Shown piece after piece: positions 43,597 to 55,043 of a stretch of DNA of 64,000 bases; the stretch's first letter is position 1, and each line of letters begins with the position of its first letter. Origin of the DNA: Adiantum capillus-veneris (Eukaryota; Streptophyta; Polypodiopsida; Polypodiales; Pteridaceae); assembly GCA_014529385.2 (NCBI GenBank), contig CM043958.1:152726293-152790292 (forward strand), given 5' to 3'. The notes under the pieces are model-generated. The model saw only the letters and a program-made list of their open reading frames with translations. It did no database searches and had not been told where the DNA came from. A program made the translations under genes and the position numbers.

Positions 43597-44771
43597 CTAT
43601 CTCCATGTTGTGCACTTGATGATCATTATCATCTTCAATCCCCTCAACAAAGTGTGAGGAAGGTGTGGACTTCCTTTTTCAAGACACTTGTTAGCTGTAT
43701 GTTTCATCTTGTGACAAGTGTAGCAAACAACAGTCTTCATATAAAGTTTTTCATTATTCTTGTTGCAGTTATTGTTGTTGCTATCACTATGTGGAGCCTT
43801 ATTCTGTGACTTCAAGAAAGAAAAAGATGAAAGCTTAAAAGCATTACTTGAACCATTTTTATTTACCTTCCTTTGTCCGAAACCATTTTGATTAGGATTG
43901 CTTGATTGTAGTTGATATTGATTGTAATGTTGCATGCATTGTTGTCCATAGGTGTTGTTGGTCCTTGATTGAAGAATAGTAGAAACTGTACGTTGTGATG
44001 GTGAAAAAGAAGAATAACTCTTTTTGATTGGTGGCCCCTTTGGAGTAGGATCTTTACCTTTTGTAACTTCAATATCATGAGCTAAAGAAATATCCATTTC
44101 CAATGTATGTGATCAAATTTGTTGATCTCATCACACAAAGTATAGTCCAAGCTAGTAATATATTTTCATTTGAAAGTAGAGCGAAAAAAAATTTCTACAT
44201 ATTGAAGAGCTAGAATTTGTCAAAATCTGTTTGTGTAATGTGTGATAGTTTTCCATGTCCTAAATTAAAGAGTATCTCATGCATTTCTAGCTTTTTCTTT
44301 GTATTGAGAAGGGAAAAAGTACTTCATTACCATTCTATGAAATTTCTTTCAAGTTCATGGTGGTTTCTATGTCATTTAAGAGTCACATTCCACCAAAGAG
44401 AAGCACATTCTATCATTTGATTTGTTGCACGCTTGATTTTGTCTTGTTCATTGAACTTTTTTCCTTGAAATTAGTCATCCAAGGATGATAACCAAGAGAT
44501 AAACATATATACATCCTTTCTTCCATCGTGCTTCATAAAAACACATACTTTTTTTTAGAGATTTTTTTTTTGCTTGAGCATCCAAAGTATGATTAATCAC
44601 TTTGATAAGCCGGTTGTCTTCGTTATCATCTTCATAGTTTCACTTGTGGAAAATCTACTTTTGTACTTCTCAAGCTTTTGCCAAAGGAGATTAAGTGCTA
44701 TGTTTCTTTTCAAGCTCTTCAAAAAGACCATCAATCTTTTGATCCATAACCAGAGAATCTTGGGTGGTCAT
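43597..44771 (-). pseudogene. Gypsy gag with zinc knuckle
   Basis: The reading starts near ATG 44,771 (MTTQDSLVMDQKIDGLFEEL), is broken through the capsid, and resumes at 44,103-43,597 with an Asn/Ser/Gln-rich stretch and CYTCHKMKHTANKC, an intact CCHC knuckle. It belongs with the RT and integrase fragments to the left; same strand and order. Confidence 0.75.
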
Positions 44772-45320
44772 AGATGGCTAACTCAAGCAAAAGAAAAGTA
44801 AAAATATAGATATAAATCTAAACTATACATGCAAAAGTTAAATTGCAAAAAAAGAAAAAAATTAAGAAAATAAAAAAGATGATATATATGTAAGTTGAAC
44901 GAGCTAGAAAAATTCCAAGAAGACCTTCAATGAATTGCTTCAAATATGCAAGCTTTTAAACAATCCAAAATGGTGGATAGAAGTAGTTGAGGGAGCTCTT
45001 CTTAGTTTGTTGATGTAGGCACTTCAATAGATTTTAAGGTTGATTTTCAACACTTTGTGATTGTCCTTTGAGAATGTAAGCGATGCATGAATTGCCTTTG
45101 TTGCTTTTATTAAATTGCTTACATCGTTTTCTTTGAAGTAAGTTACTCATAGTTGTGATTGAAACTTTTGAGATGAGAAAGCTTGTATTCTTGTATCTTT
45201 AATAAAGAGAGAGCCTCCCAAAATCAATCTTCTTCAGAGTCTTCATGCCAAAATTTATACGATTTACTCACAGAAAGCACTTTTCTTTGCTTCTACACAC
45301 TGTCTAGAGCATTTTCTAAT
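44772..45320 (-). other. Leader of the 38.8-45.8 kb gypsy element
   Basis: About 550 bases between the gag start and the PBS. AT-rich; no gene. Confidence 0.5.
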
Positions 45321-45842
45321 TTTTGATACCATTGTTGGCTTCATGATATCATCCCAACACTTTAACCATAACTTTGAATCACTAAATCAAAAAAAAATCA
45401 GCAAAATAATTGATTGAATAATCATAATACACAAAGAGAACAACATAAAACAAAAATCAAAACATAAGACACCATCCTAGCTACCAATCACCCTCCTCAA
45501 TCAAAATGATTGAGTATTTACCTTCTGCCTCTTTGTTCATCTCATGGAGCATGAATTACAATAATATAAACATATGAAAGATAAAAGAATATAAGCTACA
45601 CAATTGAGAGAGTGTGTCCCACCACTAAGAGAGCATAAAAGAGGGAAAAGTTTACCTTTTGCAGCTTTTCTTTGATAGAGATTCTGATGGCTTTGTTGGC
45701 TTTGAAATGGGGGTAAAATATTAGGTTGCCAAGTCAGAAGCGAGCACTCAAAAGTAAAAAGAAAGCAGTGTACAACATTAGAAAATTAGATCTCTCCTTT
45801 CTCGTGACAATTACCTGTAGCCATCTGAAGGAGGGCTAGACA
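45321..45842 (-). repeat. PBS-like site and 5' LTR of the 38.8-45.8 kb gypsy element
   Basis: The minus strand has TGGTATCAAA (partial match to the tRNA-Met PBS) at 45,322-45,331; the LTR opens TGTTGGCTTCATGATATC at 45,333. The LTR has an inverted relative at 53,834-54,323, collinear over about 420 bases. The outer border is approximate. Confidence 0.65.
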
Positions 45843-47194
45843 TTGTTTGTGTGTGGTCGAGGACATTGATAGGGAGATATGGTTCCTGCTATAAATGTAC
45901 AATGGATGTGCCTATGAGAAACAAAGTTCTCAATGGATGCGCAAAATCAAAAACTCATGTCTTTCACTTTGTCCATGCAAGGGTAGAAGTAGGAAAGATG
46001 GCGCATGGAAGATTTCCTAGGAAATATAGAATGTGAATATTGGTAATGAGTAGAGTAGTTGGAGGACCCAACTTGATATGGTATACATGGACAATCATTG
46101 CCAAATGAAATAGGCTTTAACAATTACTATCTTTCCTAATGAAGATATATTTTTAGGTTGCTCAAGAACATGGTAGCTATTAACAACTTTGTATATACTT
46201 TTTTAGTACAATTATACTGTTAAGGAAGTCTGAGAAGAAAGTCTCAAAGATTTTGATAGGTGAAGAATTGTGTAGAGATATAATTTTTTAGCTCTTGCAT
46301 CTAGATAGAAGGAATGCCTAGGTTAATGATCGATGAATTTAATCACTTTAAGACAATTACAAATTCTTCAATAAATGTAAATTTTTTAAGATTCTTGTAG
46401 GCTATACTTGTGTTTTTATCCTTGTTACCTCCCTCTACATCTTCTTCAATTATAAAATCTTAGATGGATGTCACTTGGGTTTGTACAAGCTCAAAAAAGA
46501 TTGCTCGAAGTGTGGTATTTCTTAGAAAAAAACATACTCAATGTCCCCTATGTGAAGAGAGTTGACTTAGAATGCCATGCCATATGAAGCAGCTTGAAAT
46601 CTCTCCTTGATCTCTTCCAAAATTGTCACATGTACCTAATGTATGCTAATTTTCCCTTGCTCTTTTCAATTGGCAGCATATGGCATGCTTTTTTAGACTT
46701 CACACTTTGGACTTTGAGCATATATTTTTGTTTTCTTACATCTTACCAACCATGGTAATGTTGTGAACATGCACCTTTGAATGTAATTTGTGCATGCACA
46801 TAGATCAATAGATCTTAGATGGCCTTAGATGTGTATATGTTTGACATAGGTGTGGCTTGGAAATAGCTTTTAAAGGTGTTTGATAACCCCATGCTATATA
46901 GGTAAGATCTCCAATGCACTTCCTCTTATGCCATGCATCCATAGTAGTAGGGCATATATCAGGTAGCTCATTCAAAGATAGGACTCTCACATACCCCCTA
47001 GCAGTCTACTTCTTCATAAGGTTGACCACATACTTCCATTACCTCTTTAACCTAGGACACATCTCCATGATGTGTTGAAAGGTAACATCAGCCTTTTTGC
47101 TCACCAAATGAGCCCTTAAACTATAATTTGGTTGCCCTTCTCTCAAAGAAAAACTGGTTGCATTGTAATGTTGCTTGAGTTTTCTCTTCTTCTT
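45843..47194. other. Unassigned DNA
   Basis: No supported gene. It may include decayed sequence 3' of the gag at 47.2-48.4 kb, but no pol motif was found. Confidence 0.35.
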
Positions 47195-48360
47195 CTATTT
47201 ACTTGTACCTATTTCAATCTGTTTCCCTCTTTTATGGCTAGGACTTGTATCACTCATGTCCTGATCTCTTGTAACCTTGTTATCTACAAGCATTACCATA
47301 GCTCTTGAATTATCCTTGTTATTCTCCAAACAGAGTATGCTTACCACCTTTGTCTTTCCCTTTACTTCAATTGTCAAACCACTTGGTCTTTTTGCTTCCC
47401 CTTCGATGTCAATACCATAATCTTGAGCTCGAGAAGGAATGTGTGAAGGAAGAGGAAACATATCACTACCGATTCTCTTAACTTTGTCACATTGAGGGAT
47501 TTTATGACCCCATTCACCACAATTGGAGCATTGAAACATATCCCCTCTTCAAGCCATGTCTCTTTCTCTACCACCTGCAAACCCTTCATTGCTTCCATAT
47601 CTGCGACTATATCCATAGCTTTGATCTCTTCCACCTCCCATCATATGTACATCGAGATTCTTCATAATATCTACCACCTCTTGCATCTCCTTGTGAAAAG
47701 CATTCATATCTTGAGAAGCTTGTTAATCATGACTTGGACCCCTGATGAGGAATCTTGGTTGCTCTACAACTTTCATTTCAACCTTTGGCTCTACATTGAT
47801 TCCAAGTATGATTAAGATGTTCCACTCTCCACTCTTTATTCTTTGCAATTTCAACCACCTCTTCAAAGGTCCTTGGCTGCTTGAGCTCCACCTTCAAGCG
47901 TGTCTTCAAAGGTCCTTGGTTGCTTGAGTTCCACCTTCAAGTGTGGGCCTCTTAAGCATTGGAAGAAACCTGTCCTTCTTTAACATGGCTGGAGGAATTT
48001 CAGCTCCCAAAGATGTACACCACTTTGTCCATAATGCATTGAATGCCTTCACAAAGTCTTCTATGATTTGGCTTTCACCTTGCACTAAGCTTAGAATAGA
48101 CTGCCATACCTTGTCTAGGTCCTCTACATGTTGGAAATGTGTAAAGAAAGCATGCCTTACAATTTCATAGGTCATAACTTGAGGAGATTGGGCTTATTGC
48201 AACTCATTTTGGTAGCCTTCCAACCACTCTTGAGCATCTTCCTTCAAACAAAAGTAGAAGTTTTGTACGTTGAGTCCTCCTTGTCAGCAAGAAGGTAGGC
48301 AAACTCCACTAGCACTTTCATTTGTCTTTCCATGAAAATCTAGACAACTAAATGCCATGG
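47195..48360 (-). pseudogene. Gypsy-type gag remnant with zinc knuckle
   Basis: Minus strand: MAFSCLDFHGKTNESA and NFYFCLKEDAQEWLEGY upstream, then 48,175-47,906 VRHAFFTHFQHVEDLDKVWQSIL with LVQGESQIIEDFVKAFNALW (Retrotrans_gag pattern), and 47,539-47,195 with CSNCGEWGHKIPQC (intact CCHC). Stops and a 43-bp duplication break the frame. It belongs to a lineage different from E1/E2. No pol is recognisable downstream. Confidence 0.7.
47860..47945. repeat. 43-bp tandem duplication inside gag
   Basis: Two copies (47,860-47,902 and 47,903-47,945) differing at a few bases. The unit length shifts the gag frame. Confidence 0.9.
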
Positions 48361-48450
48361 CTCCCAAAACCTGTAACTGAAGGTAACTTGAAGCATTGCT
48401 TCATCAGTGGCGGTCACCAAAACACTGTGAGGAAAACAAGACAAGGGGCA

Positions 48451-48462
48451 TCTCTATACCAA
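48451..48462 (-). promoter_or_regulatory. Possible tRNA-Met primer-binding site
   Basis: The minus strand reads TTGGTATAGAGA, matching the tRNA-Met PBS with one base missing, about 90 bases upstream of the gag start. An LTR could begin with TGTCTCCC at 48,463. Confidence 0.35.
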
Positions 48463-49400
48463 TGTCTCCCAATAGTGCTCAAGCAACAAGATTAACTCCA
48501 CAAAATGTACCAAAATAACTTTCACTACATCACAAATTAAAGATAAATGATCCCTTCGGAATTTACAAGCACATGCCCACCCAAAAGACCACCACCAAAA
48601 CTAGGAAGCACCTACCCTATCATGCAAGCACACCACACATCGAGCAATGCACTTTAGGAAAATATATTTGCCCTTCATCAAATTATTCTTCAAAACCACA
48701 ACTTTGAAGTGTATACACACCACAAAACAAGCAAGCTACAATAGCTCACTCTACACCAGATTGTATGTGGGCTATGATCTCTTGTACCCTATGGCAATCA
48801 GACTGTATTTCCCAAATTTAAACTCCAAAAGGAATGATTTCAAGCCTTAAAAAGTCTCCTTTATTTTTTGCAACAAAAGTTTTGAAGATTACAAATTTCA
48901 AATCTATGCACCTCTATGTGCAAAATTGGTGCAAATAGTAAGCTACCAGCATGCCATGGCCCCGACTACACATAGGAAAGGCTAGTCGAGGACAAAAAAT
49001 TGTGTGAAAAAGCATGAAGAAGGCACAACAAGAAAAAAATTCAAAAATTATGTTCTTTGACTAAACTTTTTTATGTTTGTACATAAGTGTCAGTTATTAT
49101 ACAAGTGACACTTCAAAAAACTCACTTACGGGCACTCAAGGCAACTCAACATGTGGCACTACACTAGCGACTTGCATTGCATGTACATGTGCTTGCTAAA
49201 GTAAGCTAAAGAACCCATGAGATCCCACACACCCTTTTGACATCGGGTGTCATGTCCATATGTACAAATTTACAAAAAAAGGGGTGTCCAAAATGTGCAC
49301 AACATCACATTGGTTCGACTAAGTTCTTTACTAATGAGCTCGAGGGCACATACATGTCCCTGCTAATCAGCCCATACGATGTTGTAGATAGAGCACATCC
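48463..49400. other. Possible LTR and unassigned DNA
   Basis: No gene. The left part could be the LTR of the neighbouring gag remnant; its end was not found. Confidence 0.3.
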
Positions 49401-51215
49401 CAATGATTGTTTAGACACGTAAGTATATCCTAGGATAGTGCAGAAACATAGATTGGAGCACACATTTACTTATGTTGATGATTATGGACGTAGATACCGA
49501 TGAGAGCAGGCCATAGGATGCTTTGGGCAAGCCATGAGCCTTATGGTATATCTTGTTGGAGATTCTCATTATAGGATTTATTGAGACATAAATGATACTA
49601 GATATTCCTTGGTTATTGGATTGCCCTATTCTCCATAGCATGGCTAGGATCTTGTAGTGATGACCACACAGAGTCCATAGATTCTTGCTGAATAGATTTC
49701 TCCTTCTAGGTTATCTTCCAAATCTCCATCGCATAGCTAGATTTTTGCCTCAAAGAAAAACTAAACAATTGAGATCTAGAGTCATTGAGATGAAGGAGAC
49801 AAATGCCCAGATTGATGATAGGACGAGTACACCAGAGAGCACTACCATAGAGCCACCGAAAGTGACTATTTTGGAGGTTGCTACTTATTCTATAGAGGAT
49901 GTAGAACTTAGTAAGATTGCTCCTATGATGGATACAAATATTGAGCCAATAGAGAGATAACGGGCCATATTCTATACTTATTGATGATTCTAGTGCACCT
50001 ATCATAGAGGTAGATGTCCCACTAGAGCCTACAGATGTGGATATTGCTGACGCACATGACAACCATGAGAGTGTTGGACTTATGATTGAGCCACATGACA
50101 ACCATGAGAGTGTTGGACTTATGATTGGCCATATTCTATACTTATTGATGATTCTAGTGCACCTATCATAGAGGTAGATGTCCCACTAGAGCCTACAGAT
50201 GTGGATATTGCTGACGCACATGACAACCATGAGAGTGTTGGACTTATGATTGAGCCATTAGAGATTGAGAGACCTGCAAATATGATAGAGATAGATGATG
50301 TCATTGAGATGGATGCTCATGGGCACCCACGACTAAATTCAGAGACAGTTGAGCATGTAGATTCTCCATGCAAGCTAGGGTTAGATGAGATACTTCTAGA
50401 CCATGATTGTTCACCACCCTTGAAGTAATAGTCGCACCTGAGGATTTAGAGATCAATTTGCCCAAAGTGACCTTTACCACAACACTTGGGACACCATCTA
50501 ATCGGGTACCTAGACCACAGACCCTAGCATATCCTTAGAGATCTCTTATAATTTTTTTGGTCATATCCACGCTACAAAGATCTAGATCATGTTCATGATG
50601 TATAGAGAGGTTGCCCCATGCTGAGAACTGACATGAGCTAGATATTCATGACCACATGTGGGGAGATCTCATACCGCAGACATTGAGGATTTGGCTATTG
50701 ACAAGCCGAGCAACCACCTATCATACCACCGGTTGACACAAGCCATAGCTCACCTGAGATTTTCCTTGACCATGCTATTGACTTAGTGCTAGGTAAGAGT
50801 CAACTATTGAGGGATCCTGAACCACAGCATATTGACCACACAGTCACAGGCTGATGTCATCCCTAGATCCATTAGTTGTGCTATAGATTCTATCGACATG
50901 GAGCTAGGTGCTAGCCAATCGATGACCATTAGAGAGAGAGCTAGGAGATTGTAGGTTTTATACGGTTTGGAAAGATTTCTCTTATCCCTCATAGTTGCAC
51001 TAGACCCTTGACTTATGCAGATTGACTATGGTGCACTAGACACATGCACATATACTAGAGGCACTTTTTCCCCCTTGGTTTTTTTCCCTCTAGACATCTA
51101 GGTTTGAGACCTTAGTAGATTTTGTTTTATTTGCATAAAGATAATAAAAATCTCACTTCTATGTTGACACTCCTTTCCAGGTGGTAGTGCTTTGTCAGAT
51201 GATTTTGCAGCATAT
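49401..51215. repeat. Repeat B, copy 2
   Basis: 49,996-51,215 aligns with B1 at 32,636-34,215 without the 254-bp insertion. The longer left part (from about 49,400) keeps a broken plus-strand frame: FLPQRKTKQLRSRVIEMKE, VTILEVATYSIEDVELSK, then MIEPLEIERPANMIEI. This suggests an acidic protein of a transposable element. The function is not recognised. Confidence 0.8.
49963..50256. repeat. Nested tandem duplications in repeat B2
   Basis: The block from GGCCATATTCTATAC at 49,963 recurs at 50,127 with no difference seen over about 125 bases. A shorter unit (CACATGACAACCATGAGAG..., about 38 bases) is repeated at 50,053 and 50,092. A very recent event. Confidence 0.9.
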
Positions 51216-51315
51216 GTGCTTTTTAATTAAAAAGCACATATGTGCTTTTTAATTAAAAAGCACATATGTGCTTTTTAATTTTGCAGCATATGTGATTTTT
51301 AATTAAAAAAGCACT
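51211..51315. repeat. Tandem perfect palindromes (26-bp unit)
   Basis: Unit GCACATATGTGC then TTTTTAATTAAAAA, repeated about four times (51,211-51,233 partial, 51,234-51,259, 51,260-51,280, and a diverged copy to 51,315). Each half of the unit is itself palindromic, so nested hairpins or a cruciform are possible. Confidence 0.95.
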
Positions 51316-53833
51316 TTTGTGGATGGCCATAAAGACATATCTTAACTCAATAATTGGCTACAATGGCGTAATGGCATTTAGATAGCCTTACAAATCTCCC
51401 TCATCATAACCAGATGATGGCAATGGCAAGATTGGCAAAAGCAATTACGGTGGACTAGATCTTTTAGGAACTATTGGACTACGATGGTGTTGAGACATAT
51501 AAACAATATACAAGATGATTAGAAACTTTATAGTAAGCAAGTCACACTATAGGAGAGGAATGGAAGATGGATGTATGCTTATATCAAGGATATTATTTAG
51601 ATTTATTTTTTGCTATGTAGACCATGTGCAAATTCTATCTATCTATATGAGGAGTTATAGTCAACTTACAACCTCCTGTTCTTTCTTCTTATCCTCATTT
51701 TTTGACTAAAACACTCCAAGGAAGGGTACCCATGCATACATACTAAACCAAAAAGCTAATTTAACTACTAAATACCCAATATTTGGTGATTTAAAATCCA
51801 TTATTAATGGCCATATAGCATGCATGTGAAGGCAAATGCCTTCATACCTAGTTTTTTCCATTACATTCAGTGTGCGATTGCATGACACAGCCATTGATCT
51901 ACGAATATTTTGCATACATATCTAGCATAGTGAAATCAGTGTAAATGCTACAATGATATTGAAAATCAACGATAATTTTAGGCTAATCATGGTGACTTAT
52001 GTACCAACCACCCCATATGATCAAATGAGGTCTGTTGAACACTTATAACAAGGTGAAAACTTGTGGATGTAAAACTAGAACCTGCAAAGTTTTCAAAAAT
52101 ATGTGTTTCTATAATGTTTACGTTTGCAAGTATAGGCACGATACAATGTAAATCACTTCCATATAGAATATTCCATGGTCCCTCTACTACCAATACAAAA
52201 TGTATTGTATATGCCCATGGTGAGACATTAGTTTAATCTAGCTTGTCCTTAGTAATCTGCAACCGCCATTTTTTAGTAAGATCATCTCATGATGCCACTA
52301 TATCAAAAAAATTGAAGGTAATGAATTCTTGTTGATGCACTACAAACCCAAAAAAAGATGACCCTCCTATACTAGAGGAGAAGCAAACATGACCTTTCAT
52401 CACTGGGTGATAAGCATCTCGTAACCTTTCAACACTAAGAAAGGAAATAATTATATAGGGGAAGGACACGTTCCCTACCGTTTATAATGCATGAGTGAAT
52501 ATGGTGTCACCTCCCCGCCATACATACATACATATAGTTTTTTTTGTCTTTTTTGTTGTACACATGAGATGGTGGGGGAATCTTAGTTGTCACCCATGGA
52601 AGAATCTTAACCCCTCTAGTAGTTAAAATTGTATCACCAAAATGTTTGGCCCATTTTTGTTACGAATTCACATCTTTATCAAAGAATGAAAATTGTCTTA
52701 GAGTAGACAAGTACCCCCTGACTTTGAAGATCTCTGTAAGATCTATCCACAAAATTAGTTCATAAACTTTTTCACCCACCCATTTTCACAAAGACTGGTC
52801 ACCTAAGGATTTGACATAAAGCACTCGTTGAAATCCCTAAATACCAATCCTATTGTCAAACTAGCACCACAATATTACGGTCCATTTAAAATCACTAATC
52901 GTATTAATGCTAATTTATTTTGATTAGCTCTCTTTGACTATTCAAAAATTCACAATACATTTTACATAAGTCTTCTTCGTCCTTTCAAAGGTTCTCTACC
53001 ATCACTCCCTATCATTAATGATCCACCCTTTTTAGAAGAAGATTATGAAATCCTTATACATGAGACCGTTTTGAACTATCAAGACACTTTGATACGCAAT
53101 GGTATGCTACATTGCAAGTATTTGCTCAAGTATAAGAATCATGGCCTTGAAAGTGCCAAGTGACTGTGAGAGAGGCTTTTTTGCTCTTATCCAAGTATCT
53201 TGGAACTGTTACCTAAGGTTTGTCCAGTGGATAATAATTGTGGTATTTCATATTGAGGTTTTCCCTTGGACAGTTCATTCAATGATTAATTGATGCTCAG
53301 GCATGTCCTTAGATTGTTAATTTGTGGTATTTGATATTTGAGGTTTGCTCTTTGATACCTATTCAATGCAGCATTTAGAGTAATAATTGACTGAGGTTTT
53401 GCCCTTCGAACAATGTAGTGATTACTTTGCACTATTGTCATGCTCTTTTTGTCTTTGTCAGAGGGCTCGCTAACAAAGATCTCTTTCAGTTTTGTGGATA
53501 TTTAGATATGTGGATTGCTCTTATCTTTTTGGTTCTCTCTTTTCAGGATATTACGATCAACAGTGGAAAGTTCCCAACTCATACTTTACTTGATTCAATG
53601 TATATTGTGATGATATGTGTCTCTATCTCCACTCAAATTTTGAAATTTCATAGTTTTCTCCATTTTTCGCAATTGAAGGCAGTTGCTTTCCTATTGAGGA
53701 TTGTTATCATTATTACTGCTTTTGGACATTTTACAAACTTTGCTTATGTTTTATCGTTCAAAAGAAGCAATGTAAATAGAAATTCGCTTCACTTACTATT
53801 CTTGGAGTTTAAGTAGAAAGTACCCACTTCTAT
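51316..53833. other. Mostly unassigned DNA
   Basis: The minus strand at 52,790-51,987 reads in pieces (LWVDLTEIFKVRG, VERLRDAYHPVMKGHVCFSS, FGFVVHQQEFITF, KKWRLQITKDKL) and could be a decayed protein-coding fragment, but I do not recognise the family. Nothing else is supported. Confidence 0.3.
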
Positions 53834-54323
53834 TGTTGGGCATGCATGAAGAGAGAAAGAGAGAGAATTCCAAAATTGTGTCTTCGTATGTACCTTTTTC
53901 ATCAGGAATCGTCTTCTTGACTCTTCACGAGGAAGATGAGTGCTCCGAAAGCATCCTAAGCTGGCAACCTGATGTTTTACCTCCCTTTCAAAGACAAAAG
54001 AAGCCATCAAAATCTCCATCAAAGCAAAGCTATAGAAGATATACTTTTGTTCTCTTATGCTAATTTTCTCTCTTAAACATAGCATACACTCTCTATTGTG
54101 TCGCTCATTCTTTCTTATCTTTTATATATTTATATTATTGTAACTCATGCTTCATGAGATGAATAAAGAGGCAAAGAAAAATACTCAAATCATTATTAAT
54201 TGAGGGGGATGGTTGGTACCCAGTATGGTATCTTCTATTTTGATCAATTATTTTGTTGAATTTATTTTGATTCAATGAATCATCGTTGTGTTGAAAGTGT
54301 TGGGAAGATATCAAAAGCCAACA
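53834..54323 (+). repeat. LTR, inverted relative of the 45.3-kb LTR
   Basis: TGTTGGGCATGC ... AAGCCAACA, 490 bp, matching the reverse complement of 45,333-45,760. TTTTATATATTTATATT (about 54,119-54,135) could hold its TATA box. No target duplication, PBS or polypurine tract is visible, so solo versus truncated is open. Confidence 0.7.
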
Positions 54324-54994
54324 TGATGAGCTCTCAAGTTGATTTGCCGATGCACCTAATCAAGGCAAACAACACTTGCTCGACCTATGTATCTTATAAT
54401 ATTTTTTTATATCATTCAACTCAATTACTACTATTATCCACACCATGGAGTACCTGCTTAAAGCTCTTAGTATATCCAAGCAATTACTTCATCCTACAAT
54501 AAAGCCTAGCTTATGAGTGCTTCTGCCACATAGAAGTAGAAAGCACTTAATTTATTAAATGAAATAACCTGTAACATAAACCCTCTGACAAAAAGAGGAA
54601 TCTTAGCCAAAAAAAATTACCTTGCATGTTATACTCATGGAAAATATGCACCAGCATGCTCTACTTTGCAAAATCTTTTAATGCGACCAATAAAATTTAT
54701 TAAAATATTCACTCCTTTTATCCAAATGAGTGAAAATCATGTCATCCAGAATTCAAATCCAAATGTATATCAAAACTCTCATATACAGACATTTTGGCTA
54801 TATCACGTATCCATAAGCCATGCACCCAAGCAATTTTACCTAGTAATAGCTGATATTGCATGTAGAAAGTTTCATTCCAAGGTCCACATGGACCGGTGAT
54901 CCCCAATTGATGTTTCCATTTTGAGACCTAAAAATAGAGTTAACACACATACATCATCAAACTTTCATACAAACTAAGGCATCTTGGAATTGCA

Positions 54995-55043
<49 letters not shown>

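Noticed and set aside
53418-53816. 132-codon hydrophobic plus-strand frame resembling a membrane protein
   Set aside because: AT-rich DNA readily gives Phe/Leu/Ile-rich frames; no start context, motif or homologue recognised.
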